DNA of 64,000 nucleotides from DAIDKA01 sp963726995. GTDB taxonomy: Bacteria; Pseudomonadota; Gammaproteobacteria; Steroidobacterales; Steroidobacteraceae. Below, in pieces: positions 17,217-26,918 of the stretch; within the stretch, counting starts at the first letter, position 1, and the number at the start of each line of letters is the position of its first letter. The notes below the pieces were generated by a model. That model saw nothing but the letters and a program-made list of their open reading frames with translations. It did not search any database and had not been told where the DNA came from. The stretch spans positions 868,001 to 932,000 of the forward strand of contig CAVSEP010000007.1 of the NCBI GenBank assembly GCA_963726995.1. Direction: 5' to 3'. Position numbers and translations under genes: made by a program.

Positions 17217-18254
17217 GTGGCCAGCCCAGCAGTTCTGCAAGTCAGCAAGATCGGCTTTCCCTGGGCCACGCCGGACCCGTTCCTGTTCTGCGTGTACCAC
17301 GAAGACGCCTACCCCAAGGGCAACGCCGGGCTGGGACCGGATGCGCCGCTGACGGGGCGCAATCTGGGCCAGGACTTCGCGGGCAAGGATGGCTGGCGCA
17401 TGTACCACGGCCGCACCGTGCCCGGCTTCCCCGCACATCCCCATCGGGGTTTTGAGACCGTGACGATCATGCGCAGCGGCTACATCGACCATGCGGATTC
17501 ACTCGGCGCGGCCGCCCGCTTCGGTCGCGGCGATGTGCAATGGCTGACCGCCGGTCACGGTGTCGTGCATTCGGAGATGTTTCCGCTGCTCAAGACCAGC
17601 GAACCCAACCCCCTGGAGCTCTTCCAGATCTGGCTCAACCTGCCGAAACGCAGCAAGCTGGCTGCCCCCTACTTCACGATGCTCTGGTGCGAGGATATCC
17701 CGCGCGAGCTCATCACCGATCCGGCAGGCGCCGGCACTGAACTGACCTACATCGCCGGGGCCCCTGCCGCTGCTGCTGCTGCTGCGAGCGCAACCTCTCC
17801 GCGCCCGCCGCCGGATTCCTGGGCCTCGGACCCGGACGCTGACCTGGCCATCTGGACGATCAGGCTGTCCGCAGGTGCGCGCTGTACGCTGCCCGCAGCC
17901 CGCACCCGAGAGGCGCGCAGGACGCTGTACTTCTTCAAGGGTGAGTCGCTCGGCGTGGGCGCACGGACCATCCCCGCCCAATCGGCGATCGAAGTCGATG
18001 GCGGCCAGGCGGTGGAGCTGGTCAATGGCCCCGTGCCCAGCGAATTGCTGATGCTGCAGGGCCGCCCCATCGGTGAACCAGTGGCGCAGCATGGCCCCTT
18101 CGTCATGAATACCGAACAGGAACTGCGGCAGGCGTACGCGGACTACCGTCTTACCCAGTTCGGGGGCTGGCCCTGGCCCAACGAAGCGCCGGTTCACGGC
18201 GCTGATCGCGGGCGATTCGCGCGGCACGCCGACGGACGGGTCGAATCGCGCTGA
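17217..18254 (+). CDS. pirin-family protein
   Basis: A 345-residue double-cupin protein. The pirin metal site is visible in PGFPAHPHRGFETVTIM and in the HxH/E set of WLTAGHGVVHSEMFP, followed by FQIWLNLPKRSKLAAP. Bacterial pirins bind Fe or Cu and act as redox sensors or quercetinase-like dioxygenases. An alanine-rich linker (APAAAAAAASATSPRPPP) separates the two cupin halves and is longer than usual. AAGGA eight bases before the GTG at 17217 decides the start over an ATG at 17148 whose first codons lack homology. It converges on the FG-GAP lipoprotein gene with 27 bases between stops. Confidence 0.87.
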   Translation: MASPAVLQVSKIGFPWATPDPFLFCVYHEDAYPKGNAGLGPDAPLTGRNLGQDFAGKDGWRMYHGRTVPGFPAHPHRGFETVTIMRSGYIDHADSLGAAARFGRGDVQWLTAGHGVVHSEMFPLLKTSEPNPLELFQIWLNLPKRSKLAAPYFTMLWCEDIPRELITDPAGAGTELTYIAGAPAAAAAAASATSPRPPPDSWASDPDADLAIWTIRLSAGARCTLPAARTREARRTLYFFKGESLGVGARTIPAQSAIEVDGGQAVELVNGPVPSELLMLQGRPIGEPVAQHGPFVMNTEQELRQAYADYRLTQFGGWPWPNEAPVHGADRGRFARHADGRVESR

Positions 18255-18281
18255 GGCAGTCGCCGGCGCGCCTCAATCGGG

Positions 18282-19559
18282 TCACGGCAGCGCCTGCAGG
18301 GCACCGAAAGTGCCCGGCGAGGCGGCGTTCTGCAGCAGCACGCCGGCGACATTGGGCGCCACACCGTTGCTGATCGTCTGCCCGGGTCCGGTGCCGACCA
18401 GGATGTCGGGCTTGCCGTCCGCATTCACGTCGGCCAGCGCGATTTCGTTGGCATCGGGCGTCGCGTAGTTGCTCGCCGCACTGAAGGTCCCGCGATTCGC
18501 GGGATTCTGCAGCAGCACGCTGGTGGCCGAGGTGCCCCCGATGATGATGTCCGGAAAGCCATCGCCGTTCACGTCCGCGACGACGATCGAGGTCGCGAGA
18601 CTGTACGGGGCGGTGGCGTAGGAGACCGCAGCGAGGAAGGTCCCGGGATGGCTCGCATCCTGCAGCAGCACCGAAACCGTGGGCATCGCGCCATTGCCCG
18701 GGCCCGGGTCCGTGATCACCAGGTCATTGAAGCCATCGCCATTCACATCGGCAATGGCGATCACATTCGCACCGATCACCTCGGCGTTGGGGGTCTGCGC
18801 AAAGATGGCTACCGGTGCCGCGTAGGTGGTCGCGCCGGCCGCTCCCGTGTGCATCAGCAGCTTGACCCCAAAGGCGTCGGTGAGGGCAATGTCCGGGATG
18901 CCATCGCCGTTCAGATCACCGACGGCCACCCAGTTCGCACCGCCCGGATACAGGTTCACGGGGCCGGCGAAAACTCCCGGGGAGGTCTGCAGGAACAGCG
19001 AGACGTTGTAGTCCGCGGACACCAGATCGGGCATCCCGTCGCCGTTCATGTCGGCGATGGCCACCTGCGAGGCTCCGGGGGAGTTCAGGACGATGGGCAT
19101 GGCAAAGCTGCCGGGGCTCTGCGCGCTGTTCAGGAACACGGACAGGGTCCCATCCGCGGCGCTGGCCGACACCACATCGGGCAGGTGATCGCCGTTGAGG
19201 TCGGCCGTGGCCAGGTACAGCGGATCATTCCCGTCGCTGACCAGCGCCGGCGCGGCGAAAGCGCCGGCGCCCGAGGACAGATACGTCTTCAGATTTCCGG
19301 CGTTGCGGAACGGGCTGGACAGAATGGTGCTGGTGGCGATGACGGAGGCCGCGCCATTGCCGGTGAAATTGCCGGCCACCAGACCCAGCGAGATCTCCGG
19401 GGCAACGCCCGAGCAGGAAGAACCCATGCAGCCCTGCGGCGGGCCGTAGCCGCAGTCCCAGCAGTGATCATCCCCGCAGGCGGCCAGCAGCGGCAGCGCC
19501 AGCACCGCGAGTACCGGAATCCGCGTGAATCGAGCGTTCAGAAGGTGATGTTCGGACAT
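18282..19559 (-). CDS. FG-GAP/VCBS-repeat lipoprotein
   Basis: A 425-residue surface or periplasmic lipoprotein (lipobox LALPLLAAC near residue 25). The mature part is a seven-bladed integrin-like propeller. Six calcium loops of the form D-x-N-x-DG-x-x-D are readable: DLNGDHLPDVV, DMNGDGMPDLV, DLNGDGIPDIA, DVNGDGFNDLV, DVNGDGFPDII, DVNADGKPDIL. Each is followed by a VxLL or SVFL strand. Such proteins often mediate binding or scaffold extracellular structures; no ligand can be named. A GGAGG ribosome site eight bases before the ATG at 19559 favours it over an upstream in-frame codon at 19598. Confidence 0.88.
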   Translation of the reverse strand: MSEHHLLNARFTRIPVLAVLALPLLAACGDDHCWDCGYGPPQGCMGSSCSGVAPEISLGLVAGNFTGNGAASVIATSTILSSPFRNAGNLKTYLSSGAGAFAAPALVSDGNDPLYLATADLNGDHLPDVVSASAADGTLSVFLNSAQSPGSFAMPIVLNSPGASQVAIADMNGDGMPDLVSADYNVSLFLQTSPGVFAGPVNLYPGGANWVAVGDLNGDGIPDIALTDAFGVKLLMHTGAAGATTYAAPVAIFAQTPNAEVIGANVIAIADVNGDGFNDLVITDPGPGNGAMPTVSVLLQDASHPGTFLAAVSYATAPYSLATSIVVADVNGDGFPDIIIGGTSATSVLLQNPANRGTFSAASNYATPDANEIALADVNADGKPDILVGTGPGQTISNGVAPNVAGVLLQNAASPGTFGALQALP

Positions 19560-20010
19560 GCGCACAACCTCCACTGCCGGCTTCATCGCGACACGCAATT
19601 CGACCTGTAACGTTGAGACAACGCAGGGCTCGCTCCATGGTTGACCGCAGCATTGCGAGCCGTGAGCAACCTGGCAAGTCCTTGAATTAAGTCAAATTGT
19701 AATCCTGTTATCCGCGATCCACAAACGGTAGGTTCGGGAAGTCCGCAGTCCATGGGGACAGATTCCGCTCTGCTCCTGCCTCATCGGCCGGAAGGAAAAA
19801 TCGGCGCGCGCACGCGCGGCGCGAATCAGCCGCACGATCGGCCATCGCCCCGAGTCGGCAGCGTCGTGACGGTGAAGGACCCGGGCGCGGCAGACCCGGG
19901 CGTCATTCCAGACGGGTTATGATGCGCGCGGCGCGATGAAAAGATGGCCGCACAAGACGGCCCTGATCGAAAGGGGACGTCGACAGGCGCACGCGCCAGG
20001 GGGACACCGA
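19560..20010. other. 451-base intergenic region between divergent genes
   Basis: I see no gene here. An AT-rich patch at 19681-19715 (TGAATTAAGTCAAATTGTAA) probably contains the promoter of the lipoprotein gene. A 10-base direct repeat GACCCGGGCG occurs twice at about 19878 and 19893. A GGGGGA ribosome site lies at the right edge for the chemotaxis receptor. Nothing resembling an RNA gene or terminator stands out. Confidence 0.4.
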
Positions 20011-21543
20011 ATGAGTGACTATGTGCTCAGGGCAGCGAGCCTCGTGGGTGCGGTGGCGGCGGGCCTCGCCGTGTACCTCATCGCCCGCAAATGGCAGGCC
20101 CGGGAAAAGGCCGCCGCGCGCGAGGGTGCGATGTTGCGGACCCTCATCGACAACCTCCCGGACCTGATCTACGTGAAGGATGTCAACGGCCGCTTCCTGC
20201 TGGCCAATCTCGCGATCGCGCGCATCATGGGCGCCAAGGCCCCGAGCGACCTGCTGGGCAAGAATGACTTCGACTTCCATCCTCCGGAACTTGCCAAGCG
20301 CTACCAGGACGACGAACTGGAGGTCATCCGCTCGGGCAAGCCGCTGTTGGCACGCGAAGAGGAATGCCGCCATCCCGCCGGCCATCTGGTGCGCCTGGAG
20401 ACGACCAAGATACCGCTGCGCGATGCGAGCGGTGCTGCGACCGGCCTGGTGGGGATCGGGCGCGATGTCACCCTGCGCGTCAACGAGGCGCGGGCTCTGG
20501 ATGATGCGGTTCGCGAATCCCGGGAAGTGATCCAGGCGGTACTGGGCGGCGCAAGCGATCGGCGCATCCCGGTACACGGCAAGACCGGGAACCTGCTGCT
20601 GCTGGCGCAGAGCATCAACGAACTGATCGACAGCGTATCGACGACCGTCGCGGAAACCATGCAGGTCATGCGGCGCGCCGTCGAAGGAGATCTGACCTCG
20701 CGCATCAACAGCGCCAACAAGGCGGGCGACTTCAAGACTCTCGCCATGGCGGTGAACTCCATGATCCAGGCGATGATGGAAGTGGTCGCCAGCCTGACGA
20801 CGGCCTCGCGCGCGGTACAGATCGGGGCCGAGGAAATCTCGCGCGGCAACGTGGCGTTGAGCGACCGTACCGACGCGCAGGCCTCAAGCCTGCAGGAGAC
20901 GGCCTCGGCGATGGAGCAGATGACCGCGATGGTCCGCAACAACGCCGACAATGCGGCCGAGGCCAACCTGCTGGCGGTGGCGACGCGCGAGAAGGCCGAA
21001 GGCGGAGGCAAGGTCGTGGGTGCGGCGGTGGCGGCGATGAGCGAAATCAATACCGCCAGCAACCGCATCGTCGAAGTCATCGGCGTGATCGATGAGATCG
21101 CGTTCCAGACGAACCTGTTGGCGCTCAACGCCGCGGTCGAGGCGGCGCGGGCCGGTGAACAGGGTCAGAGCTTCGCGGTGGTGGCCGCCGAGGTGCGCAA
21201 CCTCGCCTCCAGGAGCGCCCAGGCGGCCAAGGAGATCAAGGCGCTGATTCAGGACTCGGTGAGCAAGGTCAACGAGGGAACCAAGCTGGTCGACCAGTCC
21301 GGCGCCGCGCTCGGGGAGATCGTGACGCGGGTGAAGAAGGTGACCGATGTCATGTCGGACATCGCCAACTCAAGCCGCGAGCAGGCTTCGGGGATCGAGC
21401 AGGTGAACACGGCCGTCACGTCGATGGACGCAATGACGCAGCAGAACGCGGCGCTGGTCGAACAGGCTACTGCCGCTGCCACGGCGCTGAATGAGCAGGC
21501 GACGGGATTGATGAAGCTGATACAGCACTATCGATTGTCGTGA
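20011..21543 (+). CDS. PAS-containing methyl-accepting chemotaxis protein
   Basis: A 510-residue receptor. One N-terminal transmembrane helix (about 5-24, AASLVGAVAAGLAVYLIA) is followed directly by a PAS domain (about 38-160: LIDNLPDLIYVKDVNGRFLL, GKNDFDFHPPELA). Next come a HAMP-like spacer with MRRAVEGDLTSRIN and the signalling hairpin tip DEIAFQTNLLALNAAVEAAR within the usual kinase-contact region. The absence of a periplasmic loop means sensing is cytoplasmic through PAS, perhaps redox via heme or FAD, though no ligand residues can be proven. GGGGGA precedes the ATG at 20011. No che genes are nearby, so it is an orphan receptor. Confidence 0.9.
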   Translation: MSDYVLRAASLVGAVAAGLAVYLIARKWQAREKAAAREGAMLRTLIDNLPDLIYVKDVNGRFLLANLAIARIMGAKAPSDLLGKNDFDFHPPELAKRYQDDELEVIRSGKPLLAREEECRHPAGHLVRLETTKIPLRDASGAATGLVGIGRDVTLRVNEARALDDAVRESREVIQAVLGGASDRRIPVHGKTGNLLLLAQSINELIDSVSTTVAETMQVMRRAVEGDLTSRINSANKAGDFKTLAMAVNSMIQAMMEVVASLTTASRAVQIGAEEISRGNVALSDRTDAQASSLQETASAMEQMTAMVRNNADNAAEANLLAVATREKAEGGGKVVGAAVAAMSEINTASNRIVEVIGVIDEIAFQTNLLALNAAVEAARAGEQGQSFAVVAAEVRNLASRSAQAAKEIKALIQDSVSKVNEGTKLVDQSGAALGEIVTRVKKVTDVMSDIANSSREQASGIEQVNTAVTSMDAMTQQNAALVEQATAAATALNEQATGLMKLIQHYRLS

Positions 21544-21555
21544 GGCCTCCAGGCA

Positions 21556-22611
21556 ATGGGATCCAACATCTTGAAGATACCGCTCGCGCGCCTGACGATG
21601 GTTGCCGCCGTGACGGCCCTATGGGCTGCGCCTCTGGCCATGCCGGCAGGTGTTGGCTTTGGCGCCGATGCCTTGCCGGCGACCATGAAGGCCGTGTTCT
21701 ACTCACGCTACGGCGATTCGGGCGTACTCCAATACGGAGATCTGCCGCTGCCGAAGCCCGCGGCGGCAGAGGTGCTCATTCGTGTCCGCGCGGCATCGGT
21801 CAATCCTGCCGACTGGAAGCGGCGTGCCGGCGCCTATGGCAGCGGCGCCCCGCCGGGTCCCATCATTCCCGGCTTTGACGTGTCTGGCACCGTCGTGGCC
21901 GTCGGCGCTGCGGTGACGGGCTTCAGGATCAACGATGCCGTATACGGGATCGTGGCGCTGGGCAAATCCGGTGGCTACGCCCAGTATGCGGTGGCACCGG
22001 CCGGTCAGATCGCAAGCAAGCCCGCCGCCATCGATCACCTGCATGCCGCGGCGGTGCCGCTCGCTGCGCTCACCGCGTGGCAGGCGCTGTTCGATGCTGC
22101 AAAGCTGCAAGCGGGCCAGACGGTCCTGATACACGGTGGCGCCGGCGGCGTCGGTCATTTCGCGGTGCAGCTGGCCAAGGCAAAGGGGGCGCATGTTATC
22201 GCCAGCGCTTCGGCCGAGAACCTGCCGTTTCTTCGCGAGCTGGGTGCAGATCAGGTCATAGACTATCGGACCCAGCATTTCGACCAGATCCTGCGGAACG
22301 TCGATGTGGTGCTTGACACGGTCGGCGGCGACACGCTGCGGCGCTCTTACGGCATCATCAGGAAGGGAGGCTATCTCGTCGGCGTCGTCGACGATGTCGA
22401 TGCCGCACAACTGGCCGCCCACGGCATTCGCGGGTCGCATATCGTGATCAAACCGGACGCGAGCGAACTCGCCCGGATCAGCCGGCTGATCGGCGCAGGC
22501 AAGGTCCGTGCCCGCGTGAGCCGGACCTTCGTGCTTGATCAGGCTGCGCAGGCGCAGGATCTGAGCGAATCCGGGCACGCCCAGGGCAAGATCGTGCTGA
22601 GCGTTCCCTAG
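21556..22611 (+). CDS. exported quinone-oxidoreductase-like MDR protein
   Basis: A 351-residue zinc-free medium-chain reductase. The GroES-like half contains SVNPADWKRRAGAYG and PGFDVSGTVVAVG. The nucleotide site is VLIHGGAGGVGHFAVQLAKAKGA, followed by YRTQHFDQILRNVDVVLDTVGGD. Uniquely, the frame opens with a hydrophobic leader (residues 12-36, MVAAVTALWAAPLAMPAGVGFGA) resembling a signal peptide, placing an NADPH-type enzyme outside the cytosol. The alternative start at 21685 (MKAVFYSRYGDSG) restores the normal family length but has no visible ribosome site. It lies 12 bases after the receptor gene, so it is likely read with it. It overlaps the EamA gene tail by 4 bases. Confidence 0.8.
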   Translation: MGSNILKIPLARLTMVAAVTALWAAPLAMPAGVGFGADALPATMKAVFYSRYGDSGVLQYGDLPLPKPAAAEVLIRVRAASVNPADWKRRAGAYGSGAPPGPIIPGFDVSGTVVAVGAAVTGFRINDAVYGIVALGKSGGYAQYAVAPAGQIASKPAAIDHLHAAAVPLAALTAWQALFDAAKLQAGQTVLIHGGAGGVGHFAVQLAKAKGAHVIASASAENLPFLRELGADQVIDYRTQHFDQILRNVDVVLDTVGGDTLRRSYGIIRKGGYLVGVVDDVDAAQLAAHGIRGSHIVIKPDASELARISRLIGAGKVRARVSRTFVLDQAAQAQDLSESGHAQGKIVLSVP

Positions 22612-23495
22612 TCCGCCTCGCCGATGAGCGACGCGGGAGCGGCGGCGCGCGTCGCCAGCCACGACCCGATCAGGATGACCCCGAGGGCGATGAAGCCACC
22701 GGCGCCCAGGCTCTCGTGGAGCAGTCCCGCGCCGAGCAATGTCGCCACGACCGGATTGATGTAGGTGATGATGGAGGCGCGGGATGCGCCCGCCTGCGCG
22801 ACCAGGTAGAACATCAGCAGCATGGCGATGGCCGTGCACAGCACTCCCAGGACCGCAATCGAGAGCAGACTCACCGTTGATGGCAACTGCGATGGCCAGG
22901 TCAGCAGCGCCGGCGGCAACAGCACCAGGCTCGCCATCGTCAGGCTGGCCGCCACCGGCCCCAGGGAGTCCATGCCGGACAGATGGCGCTGGATGATCAG
23001 CGGTCCGGCCGCGTACCCCACCGTGGCGAGCAGCATGCAGCCCACCCCCGCCCAACCCTGCACACCGGACACCGGGCCAAATCCCACCAGCGCGGCGACG
23101 CCGAGGAAGCCGATCACCAGCCCCAGCAGCCGGCGCCGACCCAGCGGTTCGTGCACGCCGAAGGAATGGGCCAGGATGACCACGGTGAGCGGCACGCCGG
23201 CAATGAGGATTCCGGTGATGGCCGAGCCGATCCAGCGCTCGCCCACGGAAATGGCCGAAAACGGCACCACATACTCCACCAGTGCGAAGCCGCACACCAC
23301 GGCCCAATGGCGGCGCACCGGCCCGAGTGCACCGCGTCGCCATGCCACGGGCAGCAAGATCAACGCCGCGAGCGTGACCCGGGCCCAGGCGAGCACCAGT
23401 GGCGGCACGTCCTGCACCGCAATCCTGATGAAGAAGTAAGGAACGCCCCAGATCACGCCCAGGGCGCCAAAGGTCAGCCAGACCCGCCAACTCAT
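22608..23495 (-). CDS. EamA/DMT-family transporter
   Basis: A 295-residue inner-membrane protein with ten predicted helices in two EamA repeats. The first repeat starts FGALGVIWGVPYFFIRIAV (6-24) and the second near residue 150 (GWAGVGCMLLATVGYAAGPL). The end of the second repeat shows the usual YINPVVATLLGAGLLHESLG. These proteins export or exchange small metabolites such as amino acids or purines. The ATG comes 4 bases after the PQQ-dehydrogenase stop, so it is the last gene of that operon and may move its product or substrate. Confidence 0.88.
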   Translation of the reverse strand: MSWRVWLTFGALGVIWGVPYFFIRIAVQDVPPLVLAWARVTLAALILLPVAWRRGALGPVRRHWAVVCGFALVEYVVPFSAISVGERWIGSAITGILIAGVPLTVVILAHSFGVHEPLGRRRLLGLVIGFLGVAALVGFGPVSGVQGWAGVGCMLLATVGYAAGPLIIQRHLSGMDSLGPVAASLTMASLVLLPPALLTWPSQLPSTVSLLSIAVLGVLCTAIAMLLMFYLVAQAGASRASIITYINPVVATLLGAGLLHESLGAGGFIALGVILIGSWLATRAAAPASLIGEAD

Positions 23496-23499
23496 CGGA

Positions 23500-25645
23500 T
23501 CAGTGCACGACCGGCGTCACGGCGCTCGCGTGGGTCTTGGACCAGATGGCGCGTTCGACCAGGTAGCTGCGCACGTCCTGGGCATCGGCGGGTGAGAGGG
23601 CCGACTTGAATGACACCATGCCGTTTTGCTTGAGGGCGCCGCCCAGCACGATGGCCTCGAAGGCATCGCCCGTCTGCAGCGCGCCGCTGTAGCGAAGATC
23701 CGGGAACATGCCGCTGCTCTGGGCTCCGGCGCCGTGGCAGGTGCCGCAGAATCGGTCGTACAGCTGTGCGCCATGGTCGAGCTGCGCGGAATCGCCGAAG
23801 GCTGGAGGCGGGTTGAGCACCTGTGCGGGCGGCGCTACGGCCGGCGGCAGCATTGCGGTTCCGCCCAGCCTGTACACCAGCAGTCGCGAGTAGTTGGGCG
23901 CGTAGTAGTTGGCGCTGCCGCCCGGATCGGGATTGCCTCCGGCGACGACGGCCACGTACTGCGCATCATCGACCTGATAGCTGATGGCTCCGGCCATCAC
24001 GCCGGTCTGCGCCGCGGTATGCCACAGCGGCCTGCCATCGATGGCGCTGTAGGCCGCAAACTCCTTCGCCAGCGGATCGCCCGTGAACAGCAGGCCGCCT
24101 GCAGTGACCAGCGTACCGCCCGAGCGGGTGTTGCCCACCGGAATGCGCCAGGCCTGCCTGGCGCGCACCGGATCCCAGGCAACGCACGAAGCCGTCGTTG
24201 CGCGGCTGCTGGTGCGCGCGTTGGTACAGCGCCCCACCCGCGGTCAGACTGACGTTCCATTTCTGGCCCATGGGGTTGTCGTCGCCCTTGAGGGCCACGA
24301 AGCCGAAGTCGTTCTGCGACGCCGGGATGTAGACCAGCCCGGTGTCCGGGCTGAAGGACATCGGGTGCCAGTTGTGGGCGCCGAAGGGGCCGGGGCTGGC
24401 GATGAATCCCTTGCCGGACTTCTCATAATCGGCCGCCGGGCTCAGCACCGGCCTGCCGGTCTTCAGATCGACACCGGTGGTCCAGTTGACTCCGGGCACG
24501 TACGTCGTGGCCGACAGCAGCCGGCCGTTGGTCGCGTCCAGCACGTAGAACAACCCGTTCTTGTTGGCCTGCATGGCCACGTGGCGCTGCACGCCATCGA
24601 AGGTCAGGTCCGCGAGGATGATCTGCTGGGTGGCATCGAAGTCATAGCGATCGTGCGGCGTGGCCTGGTAGTGCCAGGCGTACTCGCCGCTATCCAGGTG
24701 CAGCGCCACGATGGAGGAAATGTACAGATTGTCGTTGCGATTCTGCGGATCCCGGTCGGCCCAGGGCGCCCCGTTGCCCGTGCCCATCAGCACCAGGTCG
24801 GTCTGCGGATCATAGGTGATGGCGTCCCAGGGTCCGCCGCCGCCGCCGTGCTTCCACCACGCGCCGCTCCAGCTCTTCGCGGCCGCCGCCATCTGCGGAT
24901 TCTCGAAGCCCTTGGCGGGATCCGCGGGCACGACGTACCAGCGCCAGTCGAGCTTGCCGTTCTCGGCGTCATAGGCGCTCAGGAAACCGCGCTGCTCGTA
25001 TTCATTGCCCGCCTCGCCGATCAGCACCTTGTCCTTGGCCACGCGCGGCGCGCCGGTGATGGACAGATGCGAGTCCCGGTCGCCGACCGCCGCGGTCCAT
25101 ACCACCTGGCCCGTGCCGGCATCGAGGGCGATCAGGCGGGCATCGATGGTCCCCAGGTACACCTTGCCCTTCCACACGGCGACGCCGCGATTGACCACGT
25201 CACAGCAGGCGTTGACCGCCCATTCCCGCGGTACCTGCGGATCGTAGGCCCACAGCGGCTGGCCGCTCTTCGCATCGAACGCGTACAGCTTGCTCCAGGC
25301 CGTGGTCACGTAGATCACGCCGTCGACTTCGATGGGGGTGGATTCCTGGCCGCGGCGGGTATCGAAGTCGGCAAACCAGGTCAGGCCCAGCCGGCCGACA
25401 TTGTCGGCATTGATGGACTTCAGGGGGCTGAAGCGCTGTTCGCTGTAGGTGCGTCCGGTGGACAGCCAGTCCCTGCCCGCGCTCACCGAGGCCAGGATGC
25501 GCTCAGCGTCGACTGCCGCGTATTGCCGAGTGGGCCCGGATTGGGCGGGCGGGGCCGAACCCGGGCTGGAGGCCGTCTGGGTGCCGCTGCAGGCGGCCAG
25601 AAGGGTGGCGCAAAGAAAGGTCAGGAACGCGAACTGGCGCGTCAT
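23500..25645 (-). pseudogene. PQQ-dependent dehydrogenase with C-terminal cytochrome c, frameshifted
   Basis: A quinohemoprotein dehydrogenase read in two frames. The first frame (25645 down to about 24184) gives a lipoprotein leader (lipobox LLAAC), then the eight-blade propeller: YSEQRFSPLKSINADNVGRL, the adjacent Cys pair NACCDVVNRG, DALT-like GGGGPWDAITYDP and WTTGVDLKTGRP. After DGFV the frame is lost; the next frame continues VAWDPVRARQAWRIP, GGTLVTAGGLLFTGDPLAKE and a heme site FCGTCHGAG near the end. One extra base near 24184 explains the break; without it the product would be about 714 residues, normal for type II/III enzymes. It may be a sequencing error or a real null mutation. It overlaps the decarboxylase-like gene upstream by TGATG. 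Confidence 0.85.
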
Positions 25646-26427
25646 CAGACTCCCCCAATGGAAAGTAACCGGCCGTGTCCCGGCACACGGCCATCTTGCC
25701 CGAGCAGACGCACACCGGCGCGCAGCGCATGGGGCAGGCTTGAAACGACGGGGATGCCGCAGCGCCGTTCCAGCGGCTCAAGCAGGTCCAGCGTACGCAG
25801 TCCGCCGCACGAAATCAGCAGCGCATCGGGCTGCGCTGCCGACTCGAATACCTCGACGCTGAACTTCAACAGCCCCTCCTGGGTGACCCGGGTGATATCG
25901 GCAACCTTCTCGACTCCCAGGCCGCGAATCGCCAGCACCTCAAAGCCTTCCTCCTGCAGAAAGGCCCGCAGGCGCCGATTCACCTCATCGTCGTAGGCCG
26001 TGGCGACCGCCAGCCGCTTGCCGCCCACGCGCCTGAGTCCCTCGATCACCGCCGTACTCATGGTCACGGCCGGGCGGCCGCTCGCGGCGCTCACGCGTTG
26101 CGTCAGTTCACGATTGAAGGCCGCGCCCTTGTAAAAGCTCAGTGACGTGCCCATCAGCGCGATCGCCCGGGCGCCCTGCTCGCTCAAGGCCTTCGCAGCC
26201 GGCCCGATTCGTTCCAGCACCTCATCGTAGCCCTGCGGTGTCATCGTCTTCAGCGAGACGCTGGTCGCCTGGAAGCGAACGCCCGCCGGATACATGGCGG
26301 CCGCCTCGGGCGGCACGATCGGATCGACGGGCATCAGCAGGCCAAGAAGCGGGGCCTGGGTCGCAGCGCCCGCCTTGACCGCCGCGCCCGCCAGCGCAAG
26401 CCGCAGCACGTCACGCCGCGACGTCAT
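25645..26427 (-). CDS. arylmalonate decarboxylase / Asp-Glu racemase family protein, Tat-exported
   Basis: A 260-residue protein. A twin-arginine start TSRRDVLRLALAGAAVKAG suggests export folded. The fold is the two-domain racemase type with LMGTSLSFYKG in the first half and LLISCGGLRTLDL in the second. Arylmalonate decarboxylases and maleate isomerases use the Cys of the second loop. The first loop here has Ser/Thr instead of the second racemase Cys, exactly as in arylmalonate decarboxylase, arguing for C-C lyase or decarboxylase chemistry over racemisation. It sits between two NTF2-like genes and the PQQ dehydrogenase in one operon, coupled to the latter by TGATG. Confidence 0.83.
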   Translation of the reverse strand: MTSRRDVLRLALAGAAVKAGAATQAPLLGLLMPVDPIVPPEAAAMYPAGVRFQATSVSLKTMTPQGYDEVLERIGPAAKALSEQGARAIALMGTSLSFYKGAAFNRELTQRVSAASGRPAVTMSTAVIEGLRRVGGKRLAVATAYDDEVNRRLRAFLQEEGFEVLAIRGLGVEKVADITRVTQEGLLKFSVEVFESAAQPDALLISCGGLRTLDLLEPLERRCGIPVVSSLPHALRAGVRLLGQDGRVPGHGRLLSIGGV

Positions 26428-26469
26428 GGCATGCCTCGATAGCGGTACTGCGCAGGTCTGCCCATGCGA

Positions 26470-26889
26470 TCAAAACATCGTATTGGAGTGTGGCAGGGAA
26501 TCGGGAATCGGCTGGATGACATCCCAGTGCTCGACGATTTTGCCCCCTTCCAGCCGGAATATGTCGACGCCGGCTTCGCCGTTTCTGGTCGGTCCATCGA
26601 ACGAGCGTACATGAACGGCGACCATGTCGCCCTCCACGAACACCCGCTTGATCTGCACCCGAAATTTCGGATATTGCCGCTGCATCAAGTCGAAGAACTC
26701 ACGCAACCCCTGGCGCCCGTCGGCCACCTCGGGATCGTGCTGGATGTAGCGCTCGGCGAGATGCCTGAAGGCCGCCGCGTAGTCACGGCGGTTCACGCCG
26801 GCTTCGTAAAAATCCAGCACGACATCGCGGTTGCGCCGCTCCTGCTCGGAATACATCTCATCCGGGCTCGCGCAGGTGTATCCGGTCAT
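26470..26889 (-). CDS. SnoaL-like NTF2 protein (aldol-condensation type)
   Basis: A 139-residue cytosolic single-domain protein. Family phrases FYEAGVNRRDYAAAFRHLAERYIQHDP, of which the core is RRDYAAAFRHLAERYIQHDP, and GKIVEHWDVIQPIP place it with predicted SnoaL-like aldol-condensation-catalysing enzymes. Acid and histidine residues (H51, D52, H103) line the expected cavity. A very good ribosome site AAGGAGAG sits five bases before the ATG. It is second in the operon, 42 bases before the decarboxylase-like gene. It is a paralogue of the next gene upstream, sharing the C-terminal NTMF. Confidence 0.85.
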   Translation of the reverse strand: MTGYTCASPDEMYSEQERRNRDVVLDFYEAGVNRRDYAAAFRHLAERYIQHDPEVADGRQGLREFFDLMQRQYPKFRVQIKRVFVEGDMVAVHVRSFDGPTRNGEAGVDIFRLEGGKIVEHWDVIQPIPDSLPHSNTMF

Positions 26890-26918
26890 GAAGTCTCTCC
26901 TTCCATCGGACCCAAGGT

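Noticed and set aside
18282..19559. Regularly repeated DNA in the FG-GAP gene as a CRISPR-like array
   Set aside because: Repeats encode D-x-N-x-DG calcium loops and vary at the DNA level.
19903..20577. 224-codon minus frame opposite the chemotaxis receptor
   Set aside because: No ribosome site or homology; overlaps the PAS coding sequence.
21703..23490. 595-codon minus frame across two genes
   Set aside because: Shadow frame crossing the quinone-oxidoreductase and EamA genes in the wrong phase.
24083..25996. 637-codon plus-strand frame opposite the PQQ dehydrogenase
   Set aside because: Arg/His/Gly-rich shadow of a high-GC gene without signatures.
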